Below, in pieces: positions 1-9,129 of a DNA stretch of 64,000 bases. The stretch is taken from the NCBI RefSeq assembly GCF_002251295.1, contig NZ_NPJA01000051.1, positions 1 to 64,000 on the forward strand, read 5' to 3'. The stretch is from Prevotella sp. P5-50 (GTDB lineage Bacteria > Bacteroidota > Bacteroidia > Bacteroidales > Bacteroidaceae). The translations under genes and the position numbers were made by a program. The notes under the pieces are model-generated. The model searched no databases. It saw nothing but the letters and a program-made list of their open reading frames with translations, and was not told where the DNA came from. The first letter of the stretch is position 1. Each line of letters opens with the position of its first letter.

Positions 1-185
1 ATATAATACTATTTCACCACTATGTTAAAAAACACCAAATAATTAACAAACGATTGCACAGTGTTAAGGCGCACAACTAATAAGTGTATTTTTACCACTA
101 TATAATTACACAATTTACACTTTAAGTGGTTTTCAACAGCTGCAAAAACATATCTTATAAATAATACTATTTTTCACACACGATA

Positions 186-217
186 TTTGGTCAGTTGGAA
201 GATTATGCGTACTTTTG
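186..217 (+). promoter_or_regulatory. Promoter of the GH26 gene
   Basis: TTTG (186-189) is followed after exactly 20 nt by TACTTTTG (210-217). This matches the Bacteroidota sigma factor consensus TTTG-N19-21-TAnnTTTG. The ATG at 243 lies about 25 nt downstream of the -7 box, so the transcript has a short leader. Confidence 0.75.
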
Positions 218-242
218 CGCTCAAAACCCAAACTATCATAAA

Positions 243-1406
243 ATGAAGAAATATCTATTGATGACGTTGGCATCTGCACTGATTCTGTCAGCATGCGGAC
301 CCAAGAAGGCAAGCGACCCCTTAGCAGACTCAGGTCGTACACAGCGCACGGAGAATCTGCTGACCAATCTGATGGCGTATGGTGACAGTGGTGTATATAT
401 GTTCGGACACCATGACGATACCGTCTATGGTATCGGATGGAAAGGGGACTCTGCCCGATCCGATATACATAGCGTATGCAACGATTATCCGGGGCTGTTG
501 AGTTTCGACCTTGGACATATTGAACTGGGCGACTCGGTCAATCTCGACGGTGTTCCCTTTGATCGCATGCGCCAAGAAATCTTCACCCATTTCAACCGTG
601 GTGGCGTAATTACATTATCGTGGCATCTGAACAATCCGCTCTCTGGTGGTACTGCATGGGTTGCCGACTCACTGAAGAACGTCGAAACCAAGACTGTGGC
701 TTCGGTATTGGAAGGTGGACAGAAGCATGAGATGTTCTTAGGATGGATTGATAAAGTGGCAGACTTCCTCAACTCACTGGAAACACCATACGGCGTGAAA
801 GTACCGGTTATCTTCCGCCCATGGCATGAGCATACCGGTTCATGGTTCTGGTGGGGACAGGAACATTGCACCGCTGCACAGTATAAAGCGTTGTGGAAAA
901 TGACCACCGACCGACTGAAAGACAAAGGAGTGGTAAATGCACTCTATGCTTATTCACCTGGCACAGAGATGGATGGCAATGAATCCAAATATCTGGAACG
1001 CTATCCTGGCGACGACATCATAGATGTCATGGGACTGGACTGTTACTGCTCCTCACCTGAGGCTGACACCGTAAAGATTGCCGGTTATGCTGCACAGTTG
1101 GATAAGAACCTTGCCACAGTATGTGCCGTTGCCAAGAAACACCACAAGGCTGCTGCTCTTACTGAAACCGGCTACGAGGGAATAAAGACTGCAGACTGGT
1201 GGACCAAGACATTACAACCGGTGCTCGACAAGCATCCCATCTGCTACGTACTGGTATGGCGCAATGCTTACGACAACCCACAGCATTACTTTGCTCCGTT
1301 CCCCGGTCAGATTTCCACTACCGATTTCGTAACGTTCGTCAACAACAAACATGTGCTGATGCGTAGCGATGTGAACAACATCTACTTTGTGAAAAAGAAA
1401 GAATAA
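243..1406 (+). CDS. GH26 beta-mannanase-like lipoprotein
   Basis: A 387-residue protein with a lipoprotein signal (hydrophobic stretch ending in LSAC, Cys near residue 18), so it is probably anchored in the outer membrane. The body matches glycoside hydrolase family 26, whose members are mostly endo-beta-1,4-mannanases. The likely acid/base is E196 in the RPWHEH motif and the likely nucleophile is E308 in the TETGYEG motif, the usual spacing for this family. The ATG at 243 is preferred over upstream codons because the promoter -7 box (210-217) lies between them and it gives a proper signal peptide. It points away from three GH5 genes further right, suggesting a mannan or glucomannan degradation locus. 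The exact substrate is inferred, since some GH26 enzymes act on other beta-glycans. Confidence 0.88.
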   Translation: MKKYLLMTLASALILSACGPKKASDPLADSGRTQRTENLLTNLMAYGDSGVYMFGHHDDTVYGIGWKGDSARSDIHSVCNDYPGLLSFDLGHIELGDSVNLDGVPFDRMRQEIFTHFNRGGVITLSWHLNNPLSGGTAWVADSLKNVETKTVASVLEGGQKHEMFLGWIDKVADFLNSLETPYGVKVPVIFRPWHEHTGSWFWWGQEHCTAAQYKALWKMTTDRLKDKGVVNALYAYSPGTEMDGNESKYLERYPGDDIIDVMGLDCYCSSPEADTVKIAGYAAQLDKNLATVCAVAKKHHKAAALTETGYEGIKTADWWTKTLQPVLDKHPICYVLVWRNAYDNPQHYFAPFPGQISTTDFVTFVNNKHVLMRSDVNNIYFVKKKE

Positions 1407-1432
1407 GGCGACTTTCATACGTCCCTCTGCAA

Positions 1433-1476
1433 CAAAGCCATCGTATGGTTCAATTCTGTCCCATGCGATGGTTTTG
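1433..1476 (+). terminator. Intrinsic terminator after GH26 gene
   Basis: Arms at 1433-1443 and 1466-1476 pair over 11 bp with one G-U pair, and a T-rich run follows directly. It lies 26 nt after the GH26 stop codon. Confidence 0.75.
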
Positions 1477-1576
1477 TTTTTTCTTTTGATTAAACTTACT
1501 ATCTCACTTCTGCGGTAGGTTCCTTTTCTGACCGTAGTATCTCCCATCATTATCCTATTCCGCTCGTATATTGATT

Positions 1577-1686
1577 GGGATTTACTTGGGACTCATTTGG
1601 GATTCATTCGGGACTCATTCGGGATTCATTCGGGACTCATTCGGGATTCAATCGGGACTCAATCGGGACTCAATCGGGACTCATCA
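1577..1686. repeat. Ten tandem 11-bp units
   Basis: Ten head-to-tail copies of an 11-bp unit, consensus GGGACTCATTC with GGGATTCATTC alternating in the first half and GGGACTCAATC near the end. There are no spacers. It lies in the 671-nt stretch between the GH26 gene and the next gene and is not part of any credible reading frame. Confidence 0.9.
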
Positions 1687-1778
1687 CACACATGAATAAA
1701 TGGAATTATGGGACTATAGCGACGCAAAGTGACAACACTATGTAATAAAACCATACCAAAACTAAAGTCGTTACGCCA

Positions 1779-1917
1779 TTACAATATTACAGTATTACAG
1801 TTTTCAAAAACGATTTTTGATGCTCAACGAATAGATTTTTATGATTTTCAAGCGGTAAACAGGCTATAAATCCATATTTTTTTGCTTTTCGAAAACTGTA
1901 ATACTGTAATATTGTAA
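1779..1917. repeat. Perfect 26-bp inverted repeat, 87-nt centre
   Basis: The arms at 1779-1804 and 1892-1917 are exact reverse complements over 26 bp and contain the internal motif TTACAGTATTACAG. The 87-nt centre is AT-rich with no reading frame. The arrangement resembles a short non-autonomous mobile element, but I could not identify a target-site duplication. Confidence 0.8.
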
Positions 1918-2009
1918 CAATCACTGCGCAATACACAAGTAAACATTTTTCCAAAAGAGTACATCTGATTATGAAGGTTTATATCACATCAAAGAAACCA
2001 TACCTAAAA

Positions 2010-2046
2010 CAAATACACTGAATTTGCTATAAATTCAGTGTATTTG
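2010..2046 (-). terminator. Perfect hairpin terminator of the GH5 run
   Basis: A perfect 16-bp stem (2010-2025 with 2031-2046) and a 5-nt loop. On the minus strand it is followed by TTTT, so it fits the end of the leftward GH5 transcription unit. Confidence 0.8.
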
Positions 2047-2077
2047 CTTGTATGATCAGCACAATGGCTGAGTATAG

Positions 2078-2263
2078 TCAGTGTGTCTGCTCAGTAAGCG
2101 CGGTGGCTATACTGTTTCTGCTTGGTAGCCACATCTGCGAAGCCACCTGCTTGGCAGTTTGTCCGCTAAAACGCCCTTCCTTCTTGCTCTTAGCCTGCAC
2201 GTCGGCCATAGTACTCCATGCAAGTGCAAGTACTACGAGGATAAAGAGAATTCGTTTGCTCAT
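2078..2263 (-). CDS. Small secreted protein, unrecognised
   Basis: A 61-residue frame starting with a convincing signal peptide (basic start, hydrophobic core, cleavage near ADVQA-K) and a short basic, polar mature part. It starts 27 nt after the GH5 stop on the same strand and ends just before a strong minus-strand terminator, so it would be the last gene of that unit. I do not recognise the family. A chance frame is possible given its length. Confidence 0.5.
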   Translation of the reverse strand: MSKRILFILVVLALAWSTMADVQAKSKKEGRFSGQTAKQVASQMWLPSRNSIATALTEQTH

Positions 2264-2290
2264 ATCATTTATCGATTATTACAAATGCTA

Positions 2291-3853
2291 TCAATACGGC
2301 CACTTTGCAGCAGCGACACCTTCGGTGACACCTGTCATCATATTGGTATTAAATACTTTGATGTTTGAACGATCGATAATACTCATGCCATTGCCAGTAT
2401 TTACATCCCATGCATAAGGAATACAACCGTTGTTGATTGCATAACTTGTCACAGCAGCATACCAAGCCTTGATAGATGCATCATGGATAGGATCTTGTCC
2501 GATGGAGAAACGCTGGTCGGCTCCAAACTCTCCGATGATTACTGGAATGCCGTTGTCAACAAACGCAGTCTTCAGCTTCGCCATCTGGTTTTTGACATAG
2601 TTCTCTGTATAATTGCTGTTGGCATTGCGATTGGCATCCGAACCGGTATTGCCTTTACCCCAATAGTACCACATTTTTCCCCAACTCTCATCTTTGTTCA
2701 TCATTGTGAACTGATAGGGATCATAGAAGTGAACTTCCATCATCAAACGACCGGTATGTTTGTCGTTCAACTTAGAATAATAGTTGTTCTTTACTGTCTT
2801 GTCGATATTGGTTTCTGGACCTTGAACCACCAATACGCGATATTCGTTATTACCGCCAGTGGCACGCACAGCATCGATAAAGGCCTGCTCATATTCAGCC
2901 AAACGGCTTGCCAACTTATCGTCAGCAATATTCTTGCCGTTGTCCTGATAGGCTCCACCGACACCAGGCTCGTTGAGACCAGCAAAGATAACATGGTCGT
3001 CATAGTCTTTGAAAGCCTCTGCAATCTGTGTCCAGATCTTGGTAAGCTGTTGTTTCTTGAGTGCTACGTCAGCATTCGCTGTGAATCCGTCGTGCTCCAG
3101 CCAACCGCCATCCCAGTGCTGGTTGAGTACTACGTAGAGATCAGCATCAACACAATAGCTAACAATTTCCTTAACGCGTGCCATCCATTGTGGATCGATG
3201 GTGCAGTTGTTGGTATCGGTAATATGTCCCATCACCCATGCACAGGGGATGCGCACACTCTTGAAACCTTGCGCCTTAATGAAATTGATGAGCTCCTTGG
3301 TAGTTGTAGTTTTCTGCCATGCTGTCTCTGTAGAAACTCCAACGCTCTTCCATGAATTAGTATTGCTGCCAGCCTCCATGGTATTGCCGAGATTCCATCC
3401 GGGATACATCAACTTTGCCACTTGCTTGGCATCATATTTGATATTGCCAGAAGGATCGGGATTAGAATCAGGCTTAGTCTCACCCTTCTCCTGTGTAACA
3501 CTTACGGTTTTGCTCTCTGCACCGGCTTTTACGGTAATTGTAGCAGTACGCTGTTCGGTAGTGGTATTGGCTTCAACAGTTACATTGATAGGAGTGACCT
3601 TCAGCGTAGGAGTTTTCTCACCATTAGTCACCACACACCATGCAGCATCACTTGAAGCTGTAACATTCTGACCGGCACGTGCACTAATAGACTTCTGACC
3701 GCCATCTTTAGTAAACGACAGTGAGGTTGGGGTTACGGTTAATCCCTCTACGGCAGGGTCATCATCCGGATCATCATCGCCACAAGCAACAAAAGCCACC
3801 GAACCCAACAGGCACATTCCGACCTTCATCAGATAATTTGTAAGTTTTTTCAT
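2291..3853 (-). CDS. BACON-GH5 endoglucanase-like lipoprotein
   Basis: A 520-residue protein. The lipoprotein signal ends in FVAC followed by an Asp-rich stretch. Residues about 37-125 form a BACON-type Ig-like domain, which is common at the N terminus of Bacteroidota glycan hydrolases. The GH5 domain covers about 140-515, with likely acid/base E295 in LNEPG and nucleophile E442 in IIGEFGA. The family suggests endo-beta-1,4-glucanase or mannanase activity at the cell surface; substrate is inferred. The ATG at 3853 is chosen over one five codons upstream because it starts the signal peptide. No clear promoter is seen in the 140 nt upstream, so it may be read through from the mannanase gene at its right. 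Confidence 0.88.
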   Translation of the reverse strand: MKKLTNYLMKVGMCLLGSVAFVACGDDDPDDDPAVEGLTVTPTSLSFTKDGGQKSISARAGQNVTASSDAAWCVVTNGEKTPTLKVTPINVTVEANTTTEQRTATITVKAGAESKTVSVTQEKGETKPDSNPDPSGNIKYDAKQVAKLMYPGWNLGNTMEAGSNTNSWKSVGVSTETAWQKTTTTKELINFIKAQGFKSVRIPCAWVMGHITDTNNCTIDPQWMARVKEIVSYCVDADLYVVLNQHWDGGWLEHDGFTANADVALKKQQLTKIWTQIAEAFKDYDDHVIFAGLNEPGVGGAYQDNGKNIADDKLASRLAEYEQAFIDAVRATGGNNEYRVLVVQGPETNIDKTVKNNYYSKLNDKHTGRLMMEVHFYDPYQFTMMNKDESWGKMWYYWGKGNTGSDANRNANSNYTENYVKNQMAKLKTAFVDNGIPVIIGEFGADQRFSIGQDPIHDASIKAWYAAVTSYAINNGCIPYAWDVNTGNGMSIIDRSNIKVFNTNMMTGVTEGVAAAKWPY

Positions 3854-3993
3854 AGTTTTATTTCCCAATCGTTAGGTATTTTTAGTGTTGCACTAATTAC
3901 TTATTTTCCGCGAGACAACCAAGCATCACCTTGTCTTTTTTTAAGGCTATTGGGGCATGATTATCAAGGTTTAGAGGTGGAGAAGTCCCATCC

Positions 3994-5292
3994 TTAAGGT
4001 TTGTTTTTTACCTTAGCCATACGATCCACTTGTTCCTTGACCACTTGCAAGGTAGTGGTATCGCCGGCAAAGACTGAGTTGAGGCCTTGTGCCTCTTGTG
4101 CAGGATCGTTGGTGTAGGGATCGCCCACCACCCATTGTTCGTGTAGCGGTTTGGCAAATCCTCCCCATCCCCAGAAGTTGCATCCTGCAAATTTTCCGCC
4201 GCTCTCGGCATTATCTGCCACAAGCGAGAACACATATTTATAATAGCCATCGCGTCCCTTTGTTGGGGTGCCGAGGTCATATTTCATACCATCGCGGGGA
4301 TAGCCAAACTCTTCCATAACGAGCGGTTTGCCCAACTTATCGCAGATGGCGAGATGCTTGTCTATATACTCTTTGGTATTCTGACATGCTCGGTCGAGGT
4401 TTTCGATGAGTGAGTCGGGCTTTGCCCATCCCCAGTTATAAGGCCATAGGTGCACGTTGCAATAGTCTATATTCTTATCAGCACAAATGCGCTCATAGCA
4501 GTCATAGTCGTTTTCGCATCCCCATGAGCCTTCGCTACCTATACTGATCAGGTGATTTTTATCTATAGAACGGATCAGTGCAGAAGCCTCAGCAAGCCAC
4601 TTCTCAAAGGCAGGCAGTTGTTCTTTAGCAAAGGCGCGAGGTTCATTACCTATCTGCCACGACATGATAGCAGGATCTTCTGTATATTTTTTACCCGTAT
4701 AACGGTTGGTGCGTCCGAGGATAAAGCGCACGTAATCGTAGAAGAGTTCGTGGGCTTTGGTATTGCTGGCATACTGTGCCACAAAATTCATATAAGCTGG
4801 ATATCCTTCTTCGTTAGGACGTGGAGCTTTTCCTGCACCGGCATGTTGCAGATAGAAGCTATATCCCCCACTCCATTCCCATGAATTGTTCAGATAGAGC
4901 ACAGCTACCATATCGCGCTTACCCATCTCCATCAACAGATAGTCGAGGCCTGCAAGAATTGTATCGTTATAAACGCCAGGTGCTTCCTGCAGTGTTGGTT
5001 CCACCTTGGTCGTCACACCACGCTCACCATCGCTACCTACGAGGATGCGAAGATTGTCGATACCCATGCGTTTCATCTCGTCGAGTTCCTTGACGAGACG
5101 GTCGCGGTCACCTCCTTGTCCTTCGCTACCGAGGATAGCACCATACCAGAAGTTGGTTCCTACGTAATAGTATGGTTTACCATTACGCATGAAGTGTCCG
5201 TTTTCAACGCTAATATACTGTGATTCTTGCGCTTGCTGTTTGCAGGCACATAATGCAATAGCCATTACAAAAAGGGATAATAGTTTTCTCAT
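3994..5292 (-). CDS. GH5 (subfamily 7-like) beta-mannanase lipoprotein
   Basis: A 432-residue protein with a lipoprotein signal ending in LCAC. It begins its catalytic domain immediately (NGKPYYYVGTNFWYG), as typical of GH5_7 endo-beta-mannanases. Likely acid/base is E217 in IGNEPRAF and nucleophile E328 in MEEFGYP. The Trp-rich stretch NNSWEWSGG and HLWPYNWGW fit the mannan-binding cleft. Start at 5292 is supported by a perfect upstream promoter. With the GH26 enzyme it argues for beta-mannan breakdown. Subfamily is my judgement from motif pattern. Confidence 0.88.
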   Translation of the reverse strand: MRKLLSLFVMAIALCACKQQAQESQYISVENGHFMRNGKPYYYVGTNFWYGAILGSEGQGGDRDRLVKELDEMKRMGIDNLRILVGSDGERGVTTKVEPTLQEAPGVYNDTILAGLDYLLMEMGKRDMVAVLYLNNSWEWSGGYSFYLQHAGAGKAPRPNEEGYPAYMNFVAQYASNTKAHELFYDYVRFILGRTNRYTGKKYTEDPAIMSWQIGNEPRAFAKEQLPAFEKWLAEASALIRSIDKNHLISIGSEGSWGCENDYDCYERICADKNIDYCNVHLWPYNWGWAKPDSLIENLDRACQNTKEYIDKHLAICDKLGKPLVMEEFGYPRDGMKYDLGTPTKGRDGYYKYVFSLVADNAESGGKFAGCNFWGWGGFAKPLHEQWVVGDPYTNDPAQEAQGLNSVFAGDTTTLQVVKEQVDRMAKVKNKP

Positions 5293-5318
5293 TACGAAGT
5301 TATTGGTTTCAGCGAATG

Positions 5319-5350
5319 CAAAGATAGGAATTATTTTTGAAACCCACAAA
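5319..5350 (-). promoter_or_regulatory. Promoter of the GH5_7-like gene
   Basis: On the minus strand TTTG (5350-5347) is followed after exactly 20 nt by TATCTTTG (5326-5319), 26 nt before the ATG at 5292. Confidence 0.75.
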
Positions 5351-5489
5351 TATATTTTGTGATATTTATCATATTTTTAACATCTCACACAACAAATCAC
5401 CATTATTTCTTTGCGTGCTATAACATTTTGTTATCTAGCGTTATAAATGCACCTTAAAATCGTCTATGATATAGATTGGTATTCAACAA

Positions 5490-5528
5490 AGGTGGGGCAT
5501 AGAGCCCGTCATGGCCCCAGCCCCACCT
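5490..5528 (-). terminator. Hairpin after leftmost-reading GH5 gene
   Basis: An 8-bp GC-rich stem (AGGTGGGG with CCCCACCT) around a 23-nt GC-rich loop, with T-rich sequence on both sides. It lies about 30 nt after the stop of the GH5 gene at 5560 and could work in either direction. Confidence 0.6.
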
Positions 5529-5559
5529 CTTTTATTTCAGAGAAACGCTATGCGTATGA

Positions 5560-7041
5560 TTATTTGGCTGCATTGACTATAGCGTCAGCCACTTCTTCCA
5601 TGCTCCATTTGAAGCTTGATTCCTTACGATCGTTTCCATCCACAATGCCCATCCAGTAGAAGGCTGCTGCATTATACTGTTTGCAAAGGGTAGTCATGTC
5701 CGAAGCTTGCTTGCCGGCTTCGAGTTTTTCCTCATGGGTAGAGTTCTTGTTGATGGTGTCTTCATTTTTACCGTTTGAACCATATTCACCTATTACTACA
5801 GGATAACCTTGGTCCATGATATACTTTTTGAGCATCGCAAACATATTGGTGATTTCTCTCGTACACTCGTCAGTCCAGTGTTTATTATAGGTATTCACCC
5901 AATCATAAGGAGCATAGGTATGTACCTCAACGGCGAGGTGGCTCTGATTACCGCAGGGATCGGTGGGTATTACGAGTTTCTGCAGATTCTTCTCTACAGG
6001 TGATGCGGCATAAGTAGTCACGATAAGGTTGCGATATTTATTTTTGCCACCAGTAGAGCGTACCGCATCTACAAAGTCTTGCGCATACTTATTGATATAG
6101 TCGAGGTTGGCTTCATTGTTTGGTGTGTTCCATTGGGCAGAGCCATCACTTCCTGTCAACATCTCGTTGTATCCTTCAAAAACGAGTTTTTCACTATAGT
6201 TTTTGAAATGGTCGGCAATCTGTTGCCAGAGATACTTAAACTTAGCATTAGATGCTGCATAGGTAGTGCCATCGGCTTTCAACCATGCGGTATTTTCTGA
6301 TCCTGTATCGTGGTGCACGTTGAGAATACAATACATATTGTTATCCAACACATAGTTGACCACTTCTGCCACACGGTTCATCCATGCCTCATCCACATTG
6401 CCTGCACTATCCATGTGATCTTTCCATGTCACAGGAACACGGATGGCGGTAAAGCCTTTTTCCTTCATCTTCTTCATCAGGAAAGCCTCGGTCTTGGGTT
6501 GTCCCCAGCAGGTTTCTTGATTCAAACCTGTTGAACCTGTAGCCCATGCATCGAGTGTATTGCCAAGATTCCATCCGGCTATCATATTCTTCACAGCAAC
6601 CGAAGCCGACTCATATTCGTCGTTGCCAAGGTCAGGCTTTTTAAACATGGTAAAGCTGAAAGATACTGGCTCAGATGGTTTCGCACCATTATTAGATACT
6701 ACATAACCTTGAGGAATGTTCACACCAATGGTCGCGCCTTCTTCCTGACAATCCAAATCGAATTCGAGTGTTGCCACTGAGAATTTCAAATTTGCTGGAG
6801 TTGACGTAGTTCCGGTGATTTTGATGTCATCGGCTCCTATTACGCGCTTTGACGGTGTGCTATAAACCACCTTCACGTGAACATTTCCAAGAGCAACATC
6901 TTTCGTTCCATTTGCGGGAGTTACTGAGATTGCTTTAGGAGCTGTTCCCGCAGGTGCAGGGTCTTTGGAATCGTCACCACCACAAGCTGCGACAGAGAGT
7001 ATGATTCCAAAAAATGCCAAGAGGCACAATACTTTTTTCAT
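5560..7041 (-). CDS. GH5 endoglucanase-like lipoprotein
   Basis: A 493-residue protein. The lipoprotein signal ends in SVAAC, followed by an Ala/Pro linker and an Ig-like domain (about residues 35-140, beginning SVTPANGTKDV, a Big_5-like pattern). The GH5 domain covers about 150-490. Likely acid/base is E293 in GYNEMLTG and nucleophile E419 in VIGEYGSN. The family suggests cleavage of beta-1,4-glucan or related glycans at the cell surface. It has its own -7 box and terminator, so it forms a separate transcription unit next to the mannanase genes. Confidence 0.87.
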   Translation of the reverse strand: MKKVLCLLAFFGIILSVAACGGDDSKDPAPAGTAPKAISVTPANGTKDVALGNVHVKVVYSTPSKRVIGADDIKITGTTSTPANLKFSVATLEFDLDCQEEGATIGVNIPQGYVVSNNGAKPSEPVSFSFTMFKKPDLGNDEYESASVAVKNMIAGWNLGNTLDAWATGSTGLNQETCWGQPKTEAFLMKKMKEKGFTAIRVPVTWKDHMDSAGNVDEAWMNRVAEVVNYVLDNNMYCILNVHHDTGSENTAWLKADGTTYAASNAKFKYLWQQIADHFKNYSEKLVFEGYNEMLTGSDGSAQWNTPNNEANLDYINKYAQDFVDAVRSTGGKNKYRNLIVTTYAASPVEKNLQKLVIPTDPCGNQSHLAVEVHTYAPYDWVNTYNKHWTDECTREITNMFAMLKKYIMDQGYPVVIGEYGSNGKNEDTINKNSTHEEKLEAGKQASDMTTLCKQYNAAAFYWMGIVDGNDRKESSFKWSMEEVADAIVNAAK

Positions 7042-7106
7042 AATAATATGTTTTTTTGTTTGTGAATAATCGGGTGTAAGTCTTTCGCTATTTCATTTAG
7101 CGCCTG

Positions 7107-7114
7107 CAAATATA
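7107..7114 (-). promoter_or_regulatory. -7 box of GH5 gene
   Basis: TATATTTG on the minus strand, 65 nt before the ATG at 7041. No clear -33 TTTG at the ideal distance. Confidence 0.45.
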
Positions 7115-8026
7115 CTCATTTTTGCGTCAACTGCCAAGCTTTTCCTATTTAAAATATATTAAGGCGAAATAACTCTGATGCTAATAATAGTATCGGCACA
7201 GCAGAGCATCTACCTATACGCATATAGTTTTCAATGTAATGTATTTTTTCACAGAGTAACAATTGTTTCTTCTCGCGCACACGTGCACGCGACATTTTAT
7301 TTTTGCTACCATCGACCACAACATGTTTCTTAAGCACTGTGACTCATCTACTTATATAATTCTTGATAAAAAATTATGACCACCAATCGACCACCAATCT
7401 GCCCATTTTCGTAAGATTCGACCATTATGTGCCTTCAAGATGGTAGAAAAACGAAATGTTGAGCATTTCTCTTTTCGGTAGTAATCTGTAAACTGATTTC
7501 ACACAAAATGAATACGCTTATAGCTGACTTACTATTTTGCCAGATTGTTTTCCTACATTGCAATACCTTTGTCAAACGTTAGATCATACCTTTACCAAAC
7601 GTTGAAAAACACTTGTGTCAAACGTTGAATAACACTTGTGTCAACGTTGGAAAATACTTTTATCAAACGTTGGATAACACTTTTACCAAACGTTGGATAA
7701 TACCTTTATCAAACGTTGGATAATACCTTTATCAAACGTTGGATAACACTTTTATCAAACGTTGGATAATATTTTTATCAGGCATTAGAAAAGAGCTGAA
7801 AATACTATGCAGGCTGGGACTACCGCCCATCTACACATAAACCAATGCACATAAGCGGATGATTATATCTTTAGACAACGATGTTCGATGGGTGTTCGAC
7901 AATTCGGCATTTCAGCCTTCAAACACCGATATAACCAACTGTATGATTGGATGTTACGCAAACAAGATGTTCGATGTTCGATAAAAATCTGAAAACTGAA
8001 AATTATGTATGCGACAACGGCAGACA
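7115..8026. other. Long gene-free stretch with repeat array
   Basis: About 900 nt without a credible gene. It holds AT-rich DNA, the 23-bp tandem array at 7573-7778 and several copies of short words such as GATGTTCGA near 7880-7980. I see no RNA gene. Confidence 0.7.
7573..7778. repeat. Nine tandem 23-bp units
   Basis: Nine units (one is 22 bp) of the form CAAACGTTGGATAA followed by a 9-nt T-rich tail. Degenerate part-units flank both ends. The units are contiguous, so this is not a CRISPR array. A shorter, more diverged array of the same family occurs at 40729-40797. Confidence 0.92.
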
Positions 8027-8899
8027 TCAGAAGTTTTCTGCCTGATGATAAGCAATCAATCCCTCCAACGGACTTTTCAAGACTGTGCCAACACAGTAAC
8101 CTTCAGCCTCAGCAGCCACTTTCAACTCGCTACGATAGTGGAATGCCATACTTCCAACAAATCCGACAGGCAAATCTTGTCGTTGATACGCTGTCAGATT
8201 ACGACGAAAGAACTGCCTGAAATTATCAATCACCATGCTGCGTACACCATCTCTATCAAGGTTTCGATGAATAAATAGTGACAATGATGCCAACCATCGA
8301 TTGGCTAAAGGTTGGCGATAGACACGATCGATAACATCAGCCATCGTCAAATGAAACTCAGAAAGAAACGCTTCGCGCAAGGCGGATTGAGCAGACTCCT
8401 TAAATATAAGGTTGAGAAACTGCCGACCGAGCACTGCCCCACTACCCTCATCGCCAAGAATATAGCCCAACGGCGGAGTGTTCATCACAATATTTTGTCC
8501 ATCGTACAAACCAGAATTGGCTCCTGTACCAAGGATACAGGCAATACCTTTTGTACGACCACATACCGCACGTGCTGCCCCCAGCAAATCGCCTTCTGCC
8601 TGCACATCGGTATGTAAAAATACCGACATAAGCAGTTGACGCATCATCGGTTGCAATTCGGGACGCAAACCGCTACCATAGAAAGCCACATGACCAACCG
8701 TAGCCTCTGGCGGAAGCAACGGAAGGAGCTCCTCACGCAACACGCGATCTATGACTTCAGCAGACTGATGAAAAGGATTGATACCTTGCGTCTGACATTG
8801 GCAGACAAGGGTTTCGCCTGCCAGCAGTGCCCAGTCGGTTTTGGTACTGCCACTGTCGGCAATGAGTTGGCAATGTGAATATGAGGTGGTCATCGGCAT
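8027..8899 (-). CDS. BadF/BadG-type sugar kinase (GlcNAc kinase-like)
   Basis: A 290-residue protein of the BadF/BadG/BcrA ATPase family, which includes N-acetylglucosamine kinases. Visible motifs are the N-terminal phosphate-1 loop DSGSTKTDW, the phosphate-2-like ILGTGANSG and GYILGDEGSGAVLG, and a C-terminal VGSMAFH. It would phosphorylate an amino sugar in the cytoplasm, for example in cell-wall recycling; substrate is inferred. The TTG at 8920 lies inside the promoter box (8918-8925), so translation must start at ATG 8899 or 8893. Confidence 0.8.
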   Translation of the reverse strand: MPMTTSYSHCQLIADSGSTKTDWALLAGETLVCQCQTQGINPFHQSAEVIDRVLREELLPLLPPEATVGHVAFYGSGLRPELQPMMRQLLMSVFLHTDVQAEGDLLGAARAVCGRTKGIACILGTGANSGLYDGQNIVMNTPPLGYILGDEGSGAVLGRQFLNLIFKESAQSALREAFLSEFHLTMADVIDRVYRQPLANRWLASLSLFIHRNLDRDGVRSMVIDNFRQFFRRNLTAYQRQDLPVGFVGSMAFHYRSELKVAAEAEGYCVGTVLKSPLEGLIAYHQAENF

Positions 8900-8917
8900 A
8901 GTTCTTATATTTCCTTG

Positions 8918-8925
8918 CAAAGGTA
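8918..8925 (-). promoter_or_regulatory. -7 box of sugar kinase gene
   Basis: TACCTTTG on the minus strand, 18 nt before the ATG at 8899. This excludes the upstream TTG as a start codon. Confidence 0.55.
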
Positions 8926-9083
8926 CAAAACTTTTGTGATAATCATACGAAACAAAGAAATAATGAAGTTAAAAAGAAAAAATAAACCACTATCCAGAAG
9001 GATCTCATTGGATGTTTACGAATTTTTGTAGGCAGAATAGCGTTAAACTTCTTCATTCGCTTTATCGTCTCAACTTTTCTTTG

Positions 9084-9091
9084 TAACTTTG
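9084..9091 (+). promoter_or_regulatory. -7 box of MscS-like gene
   Basis: TAACTTTG followed by GCG, 38 nt before the ATG at 9130; no perfect -33 box. Confidence 0.5.
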
Positions 9092-9129
9092 CGCCAATAA
9101 TTACCCAATACAGAACCATCCGATTGAAT

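Noticed and set aside
2052..2417. 121-residue plus-strand frame
   Set aside because: It is the complement of the GH5 gene end and the small secreted protein and has no independent support.
243..7041. Complete Sus-type polysaccharide utilisation locus
   Set aside because: Four hydrolase genes are present but no SusC/SusD pair or linked regulator lies in the window.
7573..7778. CRISPR array
   Set aside because: Units are contiguous, with no unique spacers, and no cas genes are in the window.
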